Source: Methanobacterium paludis (lineage in GTDB: Archaea > Methanobacteriota > Methanobacteria > Methanobacteriales > Methanobacteriaceae). Taken from it: 64,000 nucleotides of DNA. Under the pieces are notes generated by a model. That model was not told the DNA's origin. It saw only the letters and a list, made by a program, of their open reading frames with translations, and made no database searches. The position numbers and the translations under genes are program-made. How positions within the stretch are numbered: the first letter of the stretch is position 1; every line of letters begins with the position of its first letter. Where the stretch lies: assembly GCF_000214725.1 (NCBI RefSeq), contig NC_015574.1:2047001-2111000 (forward strand), given 5' to 3'. Positions 36,294 through 45,648 of the stretch are shown here, one piece after another.

Positions 36294-39200
36294 ATGAAAA
36301 CAGGAAAAAATAAACAATTACTCCCCCAGATTTCATTAATACTCCTGAGCGTTGTAGTCCTATTCTCTTTTGGCGTTAACGCTGCAGCTGCAGCAGACCA
36401 ATCCCAAATTTACGTCAGCACCCAGGGAAACAATAGCTGGGACGGACAAAGTGCCACATGGAACGGCGATATGAGTGGACCCAAAGCCACAATAACCAAC
36501 GCTACAAGCACTGTTGCAACAAATGGAACAGTTTACATAGCAAATGGAACCTACTACGAATCTGGAATAAATATCAACACCAACATGACAATTATAGGGG
36601 AAAACCAACAGAACACCATAATCAACGGAACACAAAGCGGAAACTCAATATTCATCATTGCATCCGGATTGAACGTCACTATCAACAATTTAACACTCAC
36701 ACAAGGCCAAAGCAATAATGGTGGTGCAATCTACAACAATGGAACTTTAACTATAGCCAACAGCACATTCAACAACAACAACGCAACAGAGTTTGGTGGA
36801 GCCATCTGCAACCAGGGTGGAACTTTAACGGTGACCAACAGCACACTCAATAAAAACACCGCACAGCTTGGCGGAGCTATCTGCAGTAGGTATGGTAACG
36901 TAACTCTTACAAGTAACATATTCAACAACAACATCGCGCAGCTTGGCGGTGGAGCCATCTGCAACTATGAAGGTAACTTAACAGTGGCCAACAGTACACT
37001 CAGTAACAACACCGCAAATTTAACTGGTGGAGCCATCATGAATTTTGGAAATTTAACGGTAACTAACAACACATTTACAGGCAACACCGCACAGACTGAT
37101 TGTGGTGGAGCCATCTGCAACGGGGATGGTAACATAACTCTCACAGACAACACATTTACAGGCAACACCGCACAAAATGGTGGTGGAGCCATTTACATTG
37201 CAGAGGGTAACATAACTGTCACAAATAATACATTTAACAGTAACACCGCATCAGGTGGTGGAGCTATCTGGAATTATGGTACATTAAATGTGACTACTAG
37301 TAACTTCAACAACAACACCGCAGAAAATGGTGGAGCCATATTCAATTGTGGTGGTATACATGTGACAAGTAGTACATTCAAGAACAACACCGCAACTGAC
37401 ACAACAACAATTTATGGAAGTGGTGGAGCCATCTGGAATTATGGTGGTGATTCTACTTCCAGAGTTGTTAATTTCAACTGGATTGTTGGAAATAGTCCGA
37501 ACAACAGTGAAATCTACAGTACAAATGGAACAATAGACGCTACGCTTAACTGGTGGGGTTCAAATGTTCCATCAGGTTTCGTGGCAGGTAATGTTACTGT
37601 CACACCTTGGTTAGTTTTGAATGTCACAGTGGATCCTATTACTATATTGAATGGTGGTAATTCAACTGTAACAGTGGATTTGCAGCATGATTCTAATGGA
37701 ACTTATCATGATCCTAATGAGGGTCATGTGCCGGATGGTATACCAGTAACTTTCACAGGAACTCTCGGAAATCTTAACCAACCATCCACCACACTACTTA
37801 ATGGCCAAGCAACATCATTATTCACAGCAAAAAGTGCAGTTACAGCTAAAGCTAGTATCACAGCAACAATCGATAACTACTCAGCTTCAACCCCGATCAC
37901 AGTGAATTCGAGATCACCACCTACAGTAACTGTAGTTGACCCTGCAAATGGTGCAGTGAATGTGGCCATTAATAAGGTGATTAGAGTTACCTTTAATGAA
38001 TCGATCATAAAAGGTACTGGTTGGATAGAGCTTGTAACTAGTAATGGTTCGGTTGTACCAAGTACATGGTCTATAAGTGGTAATGTGTTGACTGTAAATG
38101 TTAACAGCACTTTAACTCATGGAATTAAATATATGGTGCTTATCCATACAGGCAGTGTAACAGATCTAGCTGGTAACATTGTGGCTGGTTATGTGTCCCG
38201 TTTCACCACGAGCACTGATGTTACTGTACCTGCTGTTAGAAGTGTGGATCCTGCAAACAACGCTGTGAACGTAGCTGCAAATAAAGTGATTAAAGTCACA
38301 TTTAAAGAAACAGTCAAAACAGGCACAGGTTGGATCGAGCTTGTAAATAATAATGGTACGATTGTACCAAGTACATGGTCTATCAATGGTAATATATTGA
38401 CCGTAACACCCAACAGTACCTTAACTAAAGGAACTAAATATCTTTTGCTCGTTCATACAGGCAGTGTAACAGATCTAGCCGGTAACAACGTGAAAAGTTA
38501 CGTATCCCGTTTCACTGTGGACACCGTTGCACCTACCGTGAAAGTTGTGGATCCTGCAAACAATGCTGTGAGCGTGGCAGTGAATAAGGTGATTAAGGTC
38601 ACTTTCAGTGAATCAATCAAAGCAGGTACTGGTTGGATAGAACTCCAAAACAGTAATGGCACGGTTGTACCAAGTACATGGTCTATCAATGGTAATATAT
38701 TGACCGTAACACCCAACAGTACCCTAACTAAAGGAACTAAATATCTTTTGCTCGTTCATACAGGCAGTGTAACGGATCTAGCCGGTAACAACATGAAAGG
38801 TTACGTATCCAGATTCACAACAGTTAGCCAATCAACCTCAATAATTCTAGGCAGTACAAGTTATGGTTACGTAGAAAAAGAGGTTTATGGAAATCAAAGT
38901 TCTAACCAGACTGTAGTTATTATAGTAGGCGTGCATCCAATGGAAAGTGGAATGCATACTGCAGTTTTTAATGCTTTAACAAGCAAGTCATCTAATCTCA
39001 GTAAAAGATACGTTATTTACAGGGTTCATGTAACTAAAGATGCCAGTGATTACAGTAAAGGCAGAATGAACGGACAATTATTGGCTCAAAAATTCGTAGT
39101 CCCTGATGTTTCCAGTGAAAATCCTATATTAGTTGTAGATGTCCACGAAGATCATTATAAATCAAGTGGTTATGCTTATTGTCGGTTTTTATATCCTATT

Positions 39201-39422
39201 TCAAGTGACGATAAAACCTTAAGCTATGCTAAAAAGATAACCGGTGCAATGTCGTTTTTAACGATATACAGCCCCCCAAATCCTACAAGTACACAATACG
39301 TTACGGTGCCTATTGCAAATAAAGGGATACCTACGCTGATCTATGAAACTTACGCATATGATTCATTGACCAAAAAAGCATCCGATGCAAACGCTTTTAT
39401 TAACGCATTAGACAGGTTGTAG
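36294..39422 (+). CDS. large secreted surface protein: beta-helix, Ig-like repeats and M14-like peptidase domain
   Basis: A 1042-residue exported protein with AAAGGAGGT before the ATG. Order: signal peptide (hydrophobic LILLSVVVLFSFGV, cleavage near residue 34); right-handed parallel beta-helix of GGAI-type repeats (about residues 90-415); an invasin-like Ig domain (about 440-535); three nearly identical Ig-like (Big_5/SwmB-type) repeats of 101 residues (about 542-845); and a C-terminal enzyme-like domain (848-1042). The last shows HPME (H881, E884), DVHEDH (H951) and IYETYA (E1018), the HxxE, His and catalytic Glu pattern of M14-type zinc carboxypeptidases. It may trim or bind cell-wall peptides, or act in adhesion; this is inference. 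Confidence 0.8.
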   Translation: MKTGKNKQLLPQISLILLSVVVLFSFGVNAAAAADQSQIYVSTQGNNSWDGQSATWNGDMSGPKATITNATSTVATNGTVYIANGTYYESGININTNMTIIGENQQNTIINGTQSGNSIFIIASGLNVTINNLTLTQGQSNNGGAIYNNGTLTIANSTFNNNNATEFGGAICNQGGTLTVTNSTLNKNTAQLGGAICSRYGNVTLTSNIFNNNIAQLGGGAICNYEGNLTVANSTLSNNTANLTGGAIMNFGNLTVTNNTFTGNTAQTDCGGAICNGDGNITLTDNTFTGNTAQNGGGAIYIAEGNITVTNNTFNSNTASGGGAIWNYGTLNVTTSNFNNNTAENGGAIFNCGGIHVTSSTFKNNTATDTTTIYGSGGAIWNYGGDSTSRVVNFNWIVGNSPNNSEIYSTNGTIDATLNWWGSNVPSGFVAGNVTVTPWLVLNVTVDPITILNGGNSTVTVDLQHDSNGTYHDPNEGHVPDGIPVTFTGTLGNLNQPSTTLLNGQATSLFTAKSAVTAKASITATIDNYSASTPITVNSRSPPTVTVVDPANGAVNVAINKVIRVTFNESIIKGTGWIELVTSNGSVVPSTWSISGNVLTVNVNSTLTHGIKYMVLIHTGSVTDLAGNIVAGYVSRFTTSTDVTVPAVRSVDPANNAVNVAANKVIKVTFKETVKTGTGWIELVNNNGTIVPSTWSINGNILTVTPNSTLTKGTKYLLLVHTGSVTDLAGNNVKSYVSRFTVDTVAPTVKVVDPANNAVSVAVNKVIKVTFSESIKAGTGWIELQNSNGTVVPSTWSINGNILTVTPNSTLTKGTKYLLLVHTGSVTDLAGNNMKGYVSRFTTVSQSTSIILGSTSYGYVEKEVYGNQSSNQTVVIIVGVHPMESGMHTAVFNALTSKSSNLSKRYVIYRVHVTKDASDYSKGRMNGQLLAQKFVVPDVSSENPILVVDVHEDHYKSSGYAYCRFLYPISSDDKTLSYAKKITGAMSFLTIYSPPNPTSTQYVTVPIANKGIPTLIYETYAYDSLTKKASDANAFINALDRL
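38363..38770 (+). repeat. near-identical internal repeats in the Ig-like domains
   Basis: Starting at 38363 and again at 38666 (303 bp, 101 codons apart), about 110 bases are the same except for a single base. This indicates recent duplication or gene conversion of Ig-like repeats two and three. Confidence 0.8.
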
Positions 39423-39969
39423 ATACATTCATTACATCAGTTAAACTTTAGTCCTACAGGAGGATTTATTCTGCCCCTCAAAATGTATTTCTGGCTGCAA
39501 ATGTCCTAAAAAACATTAAATCTTCATTTTTCTTTTTTTAATGGTGTTGAAATTTATTTGAATTTTCATAAATTGAAATGCATTAAGTCTAATATTTCCT
39601 TTAAATAGAATCAATAATCTATATTATAATTGAATATTTCAAAATAAGCTTAAATAATGGCCAATTTTCAATAATATTTAACAAGAATATGTTGATTATT
39701 ATAAATTCCTATTTCTATTAAAATTTTGAGGATAAACTTCACAAACATCTTGTATTCATATTAAAACTATAATTTATATTTCGATTTTCCATTCTCTCCA
39801 TTCAAAGTTAATTAACGAAACAAATGAATTAGAACTAAGATTAAAAAAGGAATATCTAAGAACTTAATATATAATTAAACAGAATTTACACAGTTTATTA
39901 AAATAACTTTATAATCAAATTTTTATGAGAAGTAAATTTGCTTCTAAAACCTGTTGGGGTGATGAGTAC
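39423..39969. other. intergenic, AT-rich
   Basis: A 547-bp region with no gene seen. TTTATAATC at about 39908-39916 is a likely TATA box for the following aldo/keto reductase gene. Confidence 0.45.
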
Positions 39970-41124
39970 ATGTTATACAGAAAATTGGGATCAACAAAGG
40001 AAGAAGTTTCAATACTAGGTTTTGGATGTATGCGACTTCCAGTTTTGGATGATAAACCAGATAAAATTGATAATAAATTAGCCACTTCCATGATTCACTA
40101 TGCCATTGATAATGGCGTGAATTATATTGATACAGCCTATCCTTACCATGGTAATTCACTTTCTGAAGGTGGGATGAGCGAAGTCTTTCTTGGGGAAGCA
40201 CTCAAGGGAGGTTACAGAGAAAAGGTAACCCTTGCAACAAAACTGCCAAGCTGGATTATAGAAGACAAGAAAGACTTTGAATTTTATTTAAATCAACAGT
40301 TGGACAGACTTCAAACAGATAAAATAGATTTTTACCTTTTACATACCCTAAACAGGACTTACTGGCCTAAACTTGAGAATTTAGGGGTAACTGACTTTTT
40401 AGATGCTGCCATTGCAGACGAGAAGATAAAATATACTGGTTTTTCTTTTCATGACGATTTTGAGGTTTTACCTGAAATTATCAGCGCTTACAATTGGGAT
40501 GTCTGCCAGCTCCAGTACAATTACATGGACAAAAACTATCAGGCAGGGATAGACGGTCTCAGATATGCTTCAGATCAGGGATTAGGGGTGGTGGTGATGG
40601 AACCTCTCAAAGGCGGTGTTCTTGCCAATAACGTACCTCTTGAAGTTCAATCCATCTGGGATATGGCAGAAATAAAAAGAACACCTGTTGAATGGGCTTT
40701 CAGATACCTCTGGGATGACCCTCAAATTGATGTGGTACTCAGTGGGATGTCCAGCATAGAGCAAGTCGTAGAAAACATTAAAATTGCAGATGAAGGACAT
40801 CCTAACTCTTTAACCTTTGATGAAAAGGACCTTATAAGAGAGGCAAAGTACGAGTACAGACAAAGAATTAAGGTTGGATGCACAGGCTGCGGTTACTGCA
40901 TGCCCTGCCCCTCAGGCGTGGACATACCTCATGTTTTAAATCAACTGAATCATTTTTACATGTTCGATGATCCATCCGGAGCCAGGTCTCATTATTATGG
41001 CATCTTAAAAGAATCGGAAAGAGCCATTAACTGCACAGAATGTGGTGAATGTGAAAAACAATGCCCTCAGGGAGTTTCCATAATAAAAAGTCTTAAAGAA
41101 GTGGTTGAAAAATTTGGCAGTTGA
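39970..41124 (+). CDS. aldo/keto reductase with C-terminal 4Fe-4S ferredoxin domain
   Basis: A 384-residue oxidoreductase. The aldo/keto reductase barrel has GFGCMRLP near the N-terminus, the catalytic DTAYPYHG (Asp, Tyr), the lysine in ATKLPSW and the histidine in DFYLLHTLNR. The C-terminus carries CTGCGYCMPCPSGVDIP and CTECGECEKQCPQGV, ligands for two [4Fe-4S] clusters, so electrons may come from ferredoxin. An upstream in-frame ATG at 39925 exists, but GGGGTGAT before the ATG at 39970 and the start MLYRKLGST match the family. Physiological substrate unknown. It is flanked by the two related surface-protein genes. Confidence 0.88.
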   Translation: MLYRKLGSTKEEVSILGFGCMRLPVLDDKPDKIDNKLATSMIHYAIDNGVNYIDTAYPYHGNSLSEGGMSEVFLGEALKGGYREKVTLATKLPSWIIEDKKDFEFYLNQQLDRLQTDKIDFYLLHTLNRTYWPKLENLGVTDFLDAAIADEKIKYTGFSFHDDFEVLPEIISAYNWDVCQLQYNYMDKNYQAGIDGLRYASDQGLGVVVMEPLKGGVLANNVPLEVQSIWDMAEIKRTPVEWAFRYLWDDPQIDVVLSGMSSIEQVVENIKIADEGHPNSLTFDEKDLIREAKYEYRQRIKVGCTGCGYCMPCPSGVDIPHVLNQLNHFYMFDDPSGARSHYYGILKESERAINCTECGECEKQCPQGVSIIKSLKEVVEKFGS

Positions 41125-41138
41125 ATCTTAAAGCGAAT

Positions 41139-41158
41139 TAAAAAAAAAATAAAAAAGG
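41139..41158 (-). terminator. T-rich terminator of the transglutaminase surface gene
   Basis: On the minus strand the stop codon at 41165 is soon followed by TTTTTTATTTTTTTTTT. It lies in the 40-bp gap between convergent genes. Confidence 0.5.
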
Positions 41159-41164
41159 GGAAAC

Positions 41165-44014
41165 TCAGAAGGACAATGTTGCGTATGTACCATATATCTT
41201 TGCTGTTGCTGTGTTCCAGTTATTTATAACTCCAAATGTGTTTCTGTAGCTTATAGCATCTGCTGCGTACCATTTTCCATCGACATATATCTGCGCCCAC
41301 ACATGACCATACCAACTACCACTTGAAAACTTACAGTAACCATGCACGTAACGTGCTGGAATGCCTGCAGCCCTTTCAAGCGCTATCAATAAATGGGTTG
41401 TGTCAACACAGTTTCCTGTTTTAGCATTCAACGTTCCAACTGCACCATATTTAGTGTTGTAGTAGAAGGAATAATCAATGTTATTCCTCACCCAGTTGAA
41501 TATTGCCATTGCCTTAGCATACGTAGTAGTTGCACCAGCATTAGCAATAATAGACTTAGACAACGCTATTATCTGAGCATTAGTAGACTGACAATTCTTA
41601 GTCTCTTGAAGATAAGGAAGTAAAGCTGCTGGTATTGTTGAGGTTGATTGGCTAACTGTTGTGAATCTGGATACGTAACCTGCTACATTGTTCCCTGCTA
41701 AATCCGTCACACTACCCGTGTGAATAAGCAGAAGATACTTAACCCCACTACTGAGGGTACTATTTGGCGCTACAGTCAACACATTACCACTTACAGACCA
41801 TGTTATAGGTATCAGCGTTCCATTACTGTTTTGAAGCTCGATCCAGCCAGTACCTGCTTTGATTGTTTCACTGAAAGTGACTTTAATCACTTTATTTACA
41901 GCAACGTTCACTGCGTTGTTTGTAGGATCCACAGTTTTCACTGTAGGTGAAACAGTGTCAACAGTGAAGTGAGACACATAACCTGCTACATTATTACCAG
42001 CTAGATCAGTCACACTACCTGTATGGATAAGTAAAAGATACTTAACTCCTTTACTTAGGGTATTGCTAGCTGTTACAGTCAATACATTGCCATTGGTAGA
42101 CCAAGTACTAGGTACAACTGTACCATCACTAGTTACAAGTTCTATCCAGCCAGTACCTGCTTTGATTGTTTCACTGAAAGTGACATTGATTACAGTATCC
42201 ACTGCGTTGTTCACAGAATATACAGCTTTCACTGTAGGTGCAGCAGTGTCAGCAGTGAAGCGGGACACATATCCTGCAACTTTGTTGCCTGCTAGATCAG
42301 TCACACTACCCGTGTGAATAAGCAGAAGATACTTAACTCCTTTACTTAGGGTATTGCTAGCTGTTACAGTCAATACATTGCCATTGGTAGACCAGGTACT
42401 TGGTACGCTTGTACCATTACTAGTTACAAGTTCTATCCAGCCAGTACCTGCTTTAATTGCTTCACTGAATGTGACATTAATCACCTTATCAGCTGCAACG
42501 TTCACTGCGTTGTTTGCAGGATCCACAGTTTTCACTGTAGGTGCAGTACTATCCGTGCTGGTGGTGAAACGAGACACATAACCAGCAATATTGTTACCAG
42601 CCAGATCCGTCACACTACCCGTATGAATAAGCAGAAGATACTTAACCCCATAACTTAAAACACTGCTGGGCGTCACTGTCAATGTACTACCACTGATAGA
42701 CCAACTACTAGGCATAACCGTGCCACTACTAGTTACAAGCTCTATCCAACCGGTACCATTTTGTATGGGTTTGCTGAATGTGACTGTGATTACTTTATCC
42801 ACTGCAATGCTCACAGCGTTGTTGACAGGATCTACTGCTGTCACCGTTAGCTTGGCAACCTCATTATAAAAGTTCTCATCAATCAGCCCGTATCTGAACA
42901 AAGCATAACCTGATGAACCATTACCAATGGCAACTTGTGTGTCATTTATAAGCTCACTGGCTGATAAAGGCGTAGTATCAGTGTCGTTTTTGTAGGTTTG
43001 AAGACCCGTCACAACAGGCGTTCCATTTGCATGAGCTACAATATAAGCAGTGGTTGTACCTACCCAAGCACTAGTCGCATTGTAGTTCCCTTTATAGACC
43101 ATTGCAACCATGAAATCAAGATACTGCGCAAGCGCACTGTAATCCTGCCCATAATACTTAGCATTCACAGATCCTTCAGGCATAACAGCCGCAGAAACAG
43201 CCACATCTTGTTTTATAGCCTTCACAGCACTATAAACCCTCTCAACAAAAGAAGTCACAGCATTCGTTGCAGCGGTTTCATTGTTTTGGTAAGCTGCTTG
43301 ATTCTTACTCTCTACGCCACTATATCTAATGTAGTCAAGATGTATCCCTGCAACATCGTAGTTTTTAACGATGTTTTCAATAGCAGCGATCACCTCTGCC
43401 TCATGAGACTGTCCTGTAGATGATTGAGGATCAATCCAGTTTCCACTGGCATCCTTAAAACAAGTGATCCAAGCATGAACCCCTATTCCTGTGCCGTTAA
43501 GCTGAGCTAACACACTAGATAAAACGGTTTGATATGTGGGAGTTGAATAAATATTCGATTTCACAAATACGTCAGTGATGTTTGCATTTAAAAGTTCATT
43601 AACATTTAAACTTAATGCATCCCCTGTAGCTACCCATATCCCATGCACATTACTGTAATCGATCTCTCCAGCTGCCGCAGCTGAATTCACTGAATTTTCA
43701 TTATTAACTTGGTTTGTAACTGTATTGGTGATGTTTCCTGTGTTTGTACTGGTAGTATTTTTTGTATTTGCACTGGTGGTGTTTCCCGCGTTTGTTGCAT
43801 TTGTTTTTATGATGCCATCTGAAGTTCCATTGCTAACTGAATTGTTACTGGTTGTGGGTGTGTTATTTGAAGTATTTGTACCGTTTAAAGTACTGTTATC
43901 TGTCAGTACCTGGATTGCAGTTGTGTTTGTTAAGTTTGCTACTGTGTCGTTACTATCCACGTTGGCATATGTGCAGTTTACACTAAGTGCTAAAAGTAGC
44001 AGCATAGCCAACAA
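41165..44014 (-). CDS. large secreted surface protein: glycosidase-like, four Ig-like repeats, transglutaminase-like domain
   Basis: A 949-residue exported protein. Order: signal peptide, Thr/Asn-rich linker (to about residue 110), a putative glycoside-hydrolase barrel (VHGIWVATGDALSLNVNELL, later VAGIHLDYIRYSG; about 115-390), four Ig-like repeats homologous to those of the 36-39 kb protein (about 395-790), and a C-terminal transglutaminase-like cysteine peptidase fold with TGNCVDTTH (C869), YGHVWAQIY (H904) and YAADA (D919). The last domain resembles those that act on pseudomurein peptides. The TTG at 44014 gives a signal peptide without a basic N-terminus; in-frame upstream codons encode Asn-Arg-Asn-Phe after ATT, preceded by GGGGG, so a non-standard start is possible. 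Confidence 0.8.
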   Translation of the reverse strand: MLAMLLLLALSVNCTYANVDSNDTVANLTNTTAIQVLTDNSTLNGTNTSNNTPTTSNNSVSNGTSDGIIKTNATNAGNTTSANTKNTTSTNTGNITNTVTNQVNNENSVNSAAAAGEIDYSNVHGIWVATGDALSLNVNELLNANITDVFVKSNIYSTPTYQTVLSSVLAQLNGTGIGVHAWITCFKDASGNWIDPQSSTGQSHEAEVIAAIENIVKNYDVAGIHLDYIRYSGVESKNQAAYQNNETAATNAVTSFVERVYSAVKAIKQDVAVSAAVMPEGSVNAKYYGQDYSALAQYLDFMVAMVYKGNYNATSAWVGTTTAYIVAHANGTPVVTGLQTYKNDTDTTPLSASELINDTQVAIGNGSSGYALFRYGLIDENFYNEVAKLTVTAVDPVNNAVSIAVDKVITVTFSKPIQNGTGWIELVTSSGTVMPSSWSISGSTLTVTPSSVLSYGVKYLLLIHTGSVTDLAGNNIAGYVSRFTTSTDSTAPTVKTVDPANNAVNVAADKVINVTFSEAIKAGTGWIELVTSNGTSVPSTWSTNGNVLTVTASNTLSKGVKYLLLIHTGSVTDLAGNKVAGYVSRFTADTAAPTVKAVYSVNNAVDTVINVTFSETIKAGTGWIELVTSDGTVVPSTWSTNGNVLTVTASNTLSKGVKYLLLIHTGSVTDLAGNNVAGYVSHFTVDTVSPTVKTVDPTNNAVNVAVNKVIKVTFSETIKAGTGWIELQNSNGTLIPITWSVSGNVLTVAPNSTLSSGVKYLLLIHTGSVTDLAGNNVAGYVSRFTTVSQSTSTIPAALLPYLQETKNCQSTNAQIIALSKSIIANAGATTTYAKAMAIFNWVRNNIDYSFYYNTKYGAVGTLNAKTGNCVDTTHLLIALERAAGIPARYVHGYCKFSSGSWYGHVWAQIYVDGKWYAADAISYRNTFGVINNWNTATAKIYGTYATLSF
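41640..42850 (-). repeat. four tandem Ig-like repeats, inverted relative to those at 37.9-38.8 kb
   Basis: Four repeats of roughly 300 bp encode NGTGWIELVTS-type and HTGSVTDLAGN-type segments. The same protein repeats are encoded on the plus strand at about 37920-38830, with strong DNA similarity by eye, so the two sets form inverted repeats about 3 kb apart around the aldo/keto reductase gene. Confidence 0.75.
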
Positions 44015-44684
44015 AAAATTTCTATTAATTATATCGCCCCCGTTTCCAGGACCCCCCTTAATAAAAAATTAAACCGAAAAAATTAAAAAATTGTATTTTC
44101 CAGATTAATAATTTTGAGGGGTTTTTTGACAACTATAATTATTAAAAATGTAACATATAAAAATTTTGATTAAAAATTAAAATAAAACCCAATTAAAGCT
44201 CTTTTTTAGTTTTAAAGCATCCTTAAATCTATTTGTAAACATCAACTATGCTTTCCTTCTTCTAATTTCTTATTTTTAGTAATTAACTTTTATTAGAAGC
44301 TATTTTGGGAAAATAAAACCCATGGATAGGTTTTAAACATCAATTATAATCCCTGATTAAATAATCCTTGTATATTAACTTATTTTTTAAAAAAAGACAT
44401 TCCAATGCTTATTTTTTGTATTTAAGTCCTCTTCAAACCAAAAAATATCCTTATCACAGTGCCGTACATCCCAAGTTTGTTCTTTTAAAAAAAACCCCCA
44501 TTGCCCAGTAATTTTAAAGAATTCTAATATACTAAGGAACCATTTCATTGTTTCTTATCTGATAAACATAAAGTTACTCTCCCCTCACTAAACAAATCCT
44601 ATTATAAACTTCAATTTACCAGTTAAAAAAACTCATAAAAAGGTTCAAAAAATACATAATTTTAAAAACGAAAAAACAGGAAAA
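44015..44684. other. intergenic upstream of the surface-protein gene
   Basis: A 670-bp region. On the minus strand TTTTTATATG near 44155-44165 may be the TATA box of the surface-protein gene. No other gene or structure is clear. Confidence 0.45.
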
Positions 44685-44815
44685 TTAGAAACTTAATTCT
44701 GCAGAACTACCATATATAATCGTAGCTCTTGTGTTCCAGTTATTTATAACCCCAAATATGTTTCGGGGCTTATACCATCTGCAGTGTACCATTTTCCATG
44801 GACGTAGCCCTCGGA
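44685..44815 (-). pseudogene. remnant of a transglutaminase-domain surface-protein gene
   Basis: About 130 bp closely resemble the 3' end of the intact gene at 41165 (around 41165-41285). They encode HGKWYTADGIS, then after a one-base shift FGVINNWNT and the ending ELSF before the stop, against DGKWYAADAIS, FGVINNWNT and TLSF in the intact gene. No upstream coding part remains. It is a degraded second copy. Confidence 0.75.
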
Positions 44816-44880
44816 TTGATCTTAAAAATAAAAATTGAAATAAGGGTTAAAATTTGGATGATCATTTTACGAACCAAACC

Positions 44881-45648
44881 TTACATTAACCCCTGTTCTC
44901 TTTTTGTGAATGCATATGCAGATGCGAAAACCATAATGGCTGCAAAGACCAGTATGACACTGATATCAACGAAGAAAGGTATCGTCGATGTATTCAGTAT
45001 TGCATAGCGAAGTGCATCCACACCGTAGGTTAATGGATCCAAATAGACAGCTATCTTGAGCCATTCAGGTAGACTGGTTATTGGAAACAACGCACCGCTC
45101 AAGAAGAACATTGGAAGCACAACGAAGTTCATAATAAGGTTGAATCCTTCCATACTTTCCATAAATGCAGATATAAATAGCCCTATTCCCACAAGCCCCA
45201 GTGACATTATGATCATGATCAACATGGCAGCCAGGAACCCTACCACCGTAAGGTGGATGTTGAGCATGAATGCCAGAAAGAGGATTATTGTACCCTGGAT
45301 CATGGCAGTTGTACTTGCACCAAGCGCTTTACCCAGTACAATAGAAGAACGAGATATAGGGGCCACGAACATCTCCTTCAGGAACCCGTACTGTCTATCC
45401 ACTATCACAGATATCCCCGAAAAAAGTGAGGTGAAAAGTATGGTCATCCCTATTATTCCAGGGAATATGAAAGTCTGGTAACCCCCCGCAATTCCTCCAA
45501 ATCTCATTGCTGAGCCCAGACCTGTTCCAAATATCAGTAGCCATAGTAGAGGTGTTACAAAGGAGGTAATAAGTCTAGATTTGTACCTTAGGAATCTTGT
45601 ATTTTCCCTACGCCATATGGTGTATATTCCTTCCAATTCACCCATCAC
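44881..45648 (-). CDS. ABC-2 type transporter permease (DrrB-like)
   Basis: A 255-residue membrane protein with six hydrophobic segments. The N-terminal YTIWRRENTRFLRYKSR and LLWLLIFGTGLG, and the conserved PISRSSIVLGKALGAST, are typical of the ABC-2 exporter family (DrrB-type). It pairs with the ATPase gene immediately upstream; the start codon overlaps the ATPase stop region. Likely exports a lipid, antibiotic-like or other hydrophobic compound; substrate unknown. Confidence 0.88.
   Translation of the reverse strand: MMGELEGIYTIWRRENTRFLRYKSRLITSFVTPLLWLLIFGTGLGSAMRFGGIAGGYQTFIFPGIIGMTILFTSLFSGISVIVDRQYGFLKEMFVAPISRSSIVLGKALGASTTAMIQGTIILFLAFMLNIHLTVVGFLAAMLIMIIMSLGLVGIGLFISAFMESMEGFNLIMNFVVLPMFFLSGALFPITSLPEWLKIAVYLDPLTYGVDALRYAILNTSTIPFFVDISVILVFAAIMVFASAYAFTKREQGLM

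Noticed and set aside
44798..45007. Plus-strand ORF of 69 codons
   Set aside because: Antisense to the end of the ABC permease gene and to the transglutaminase remnant; no start signal.
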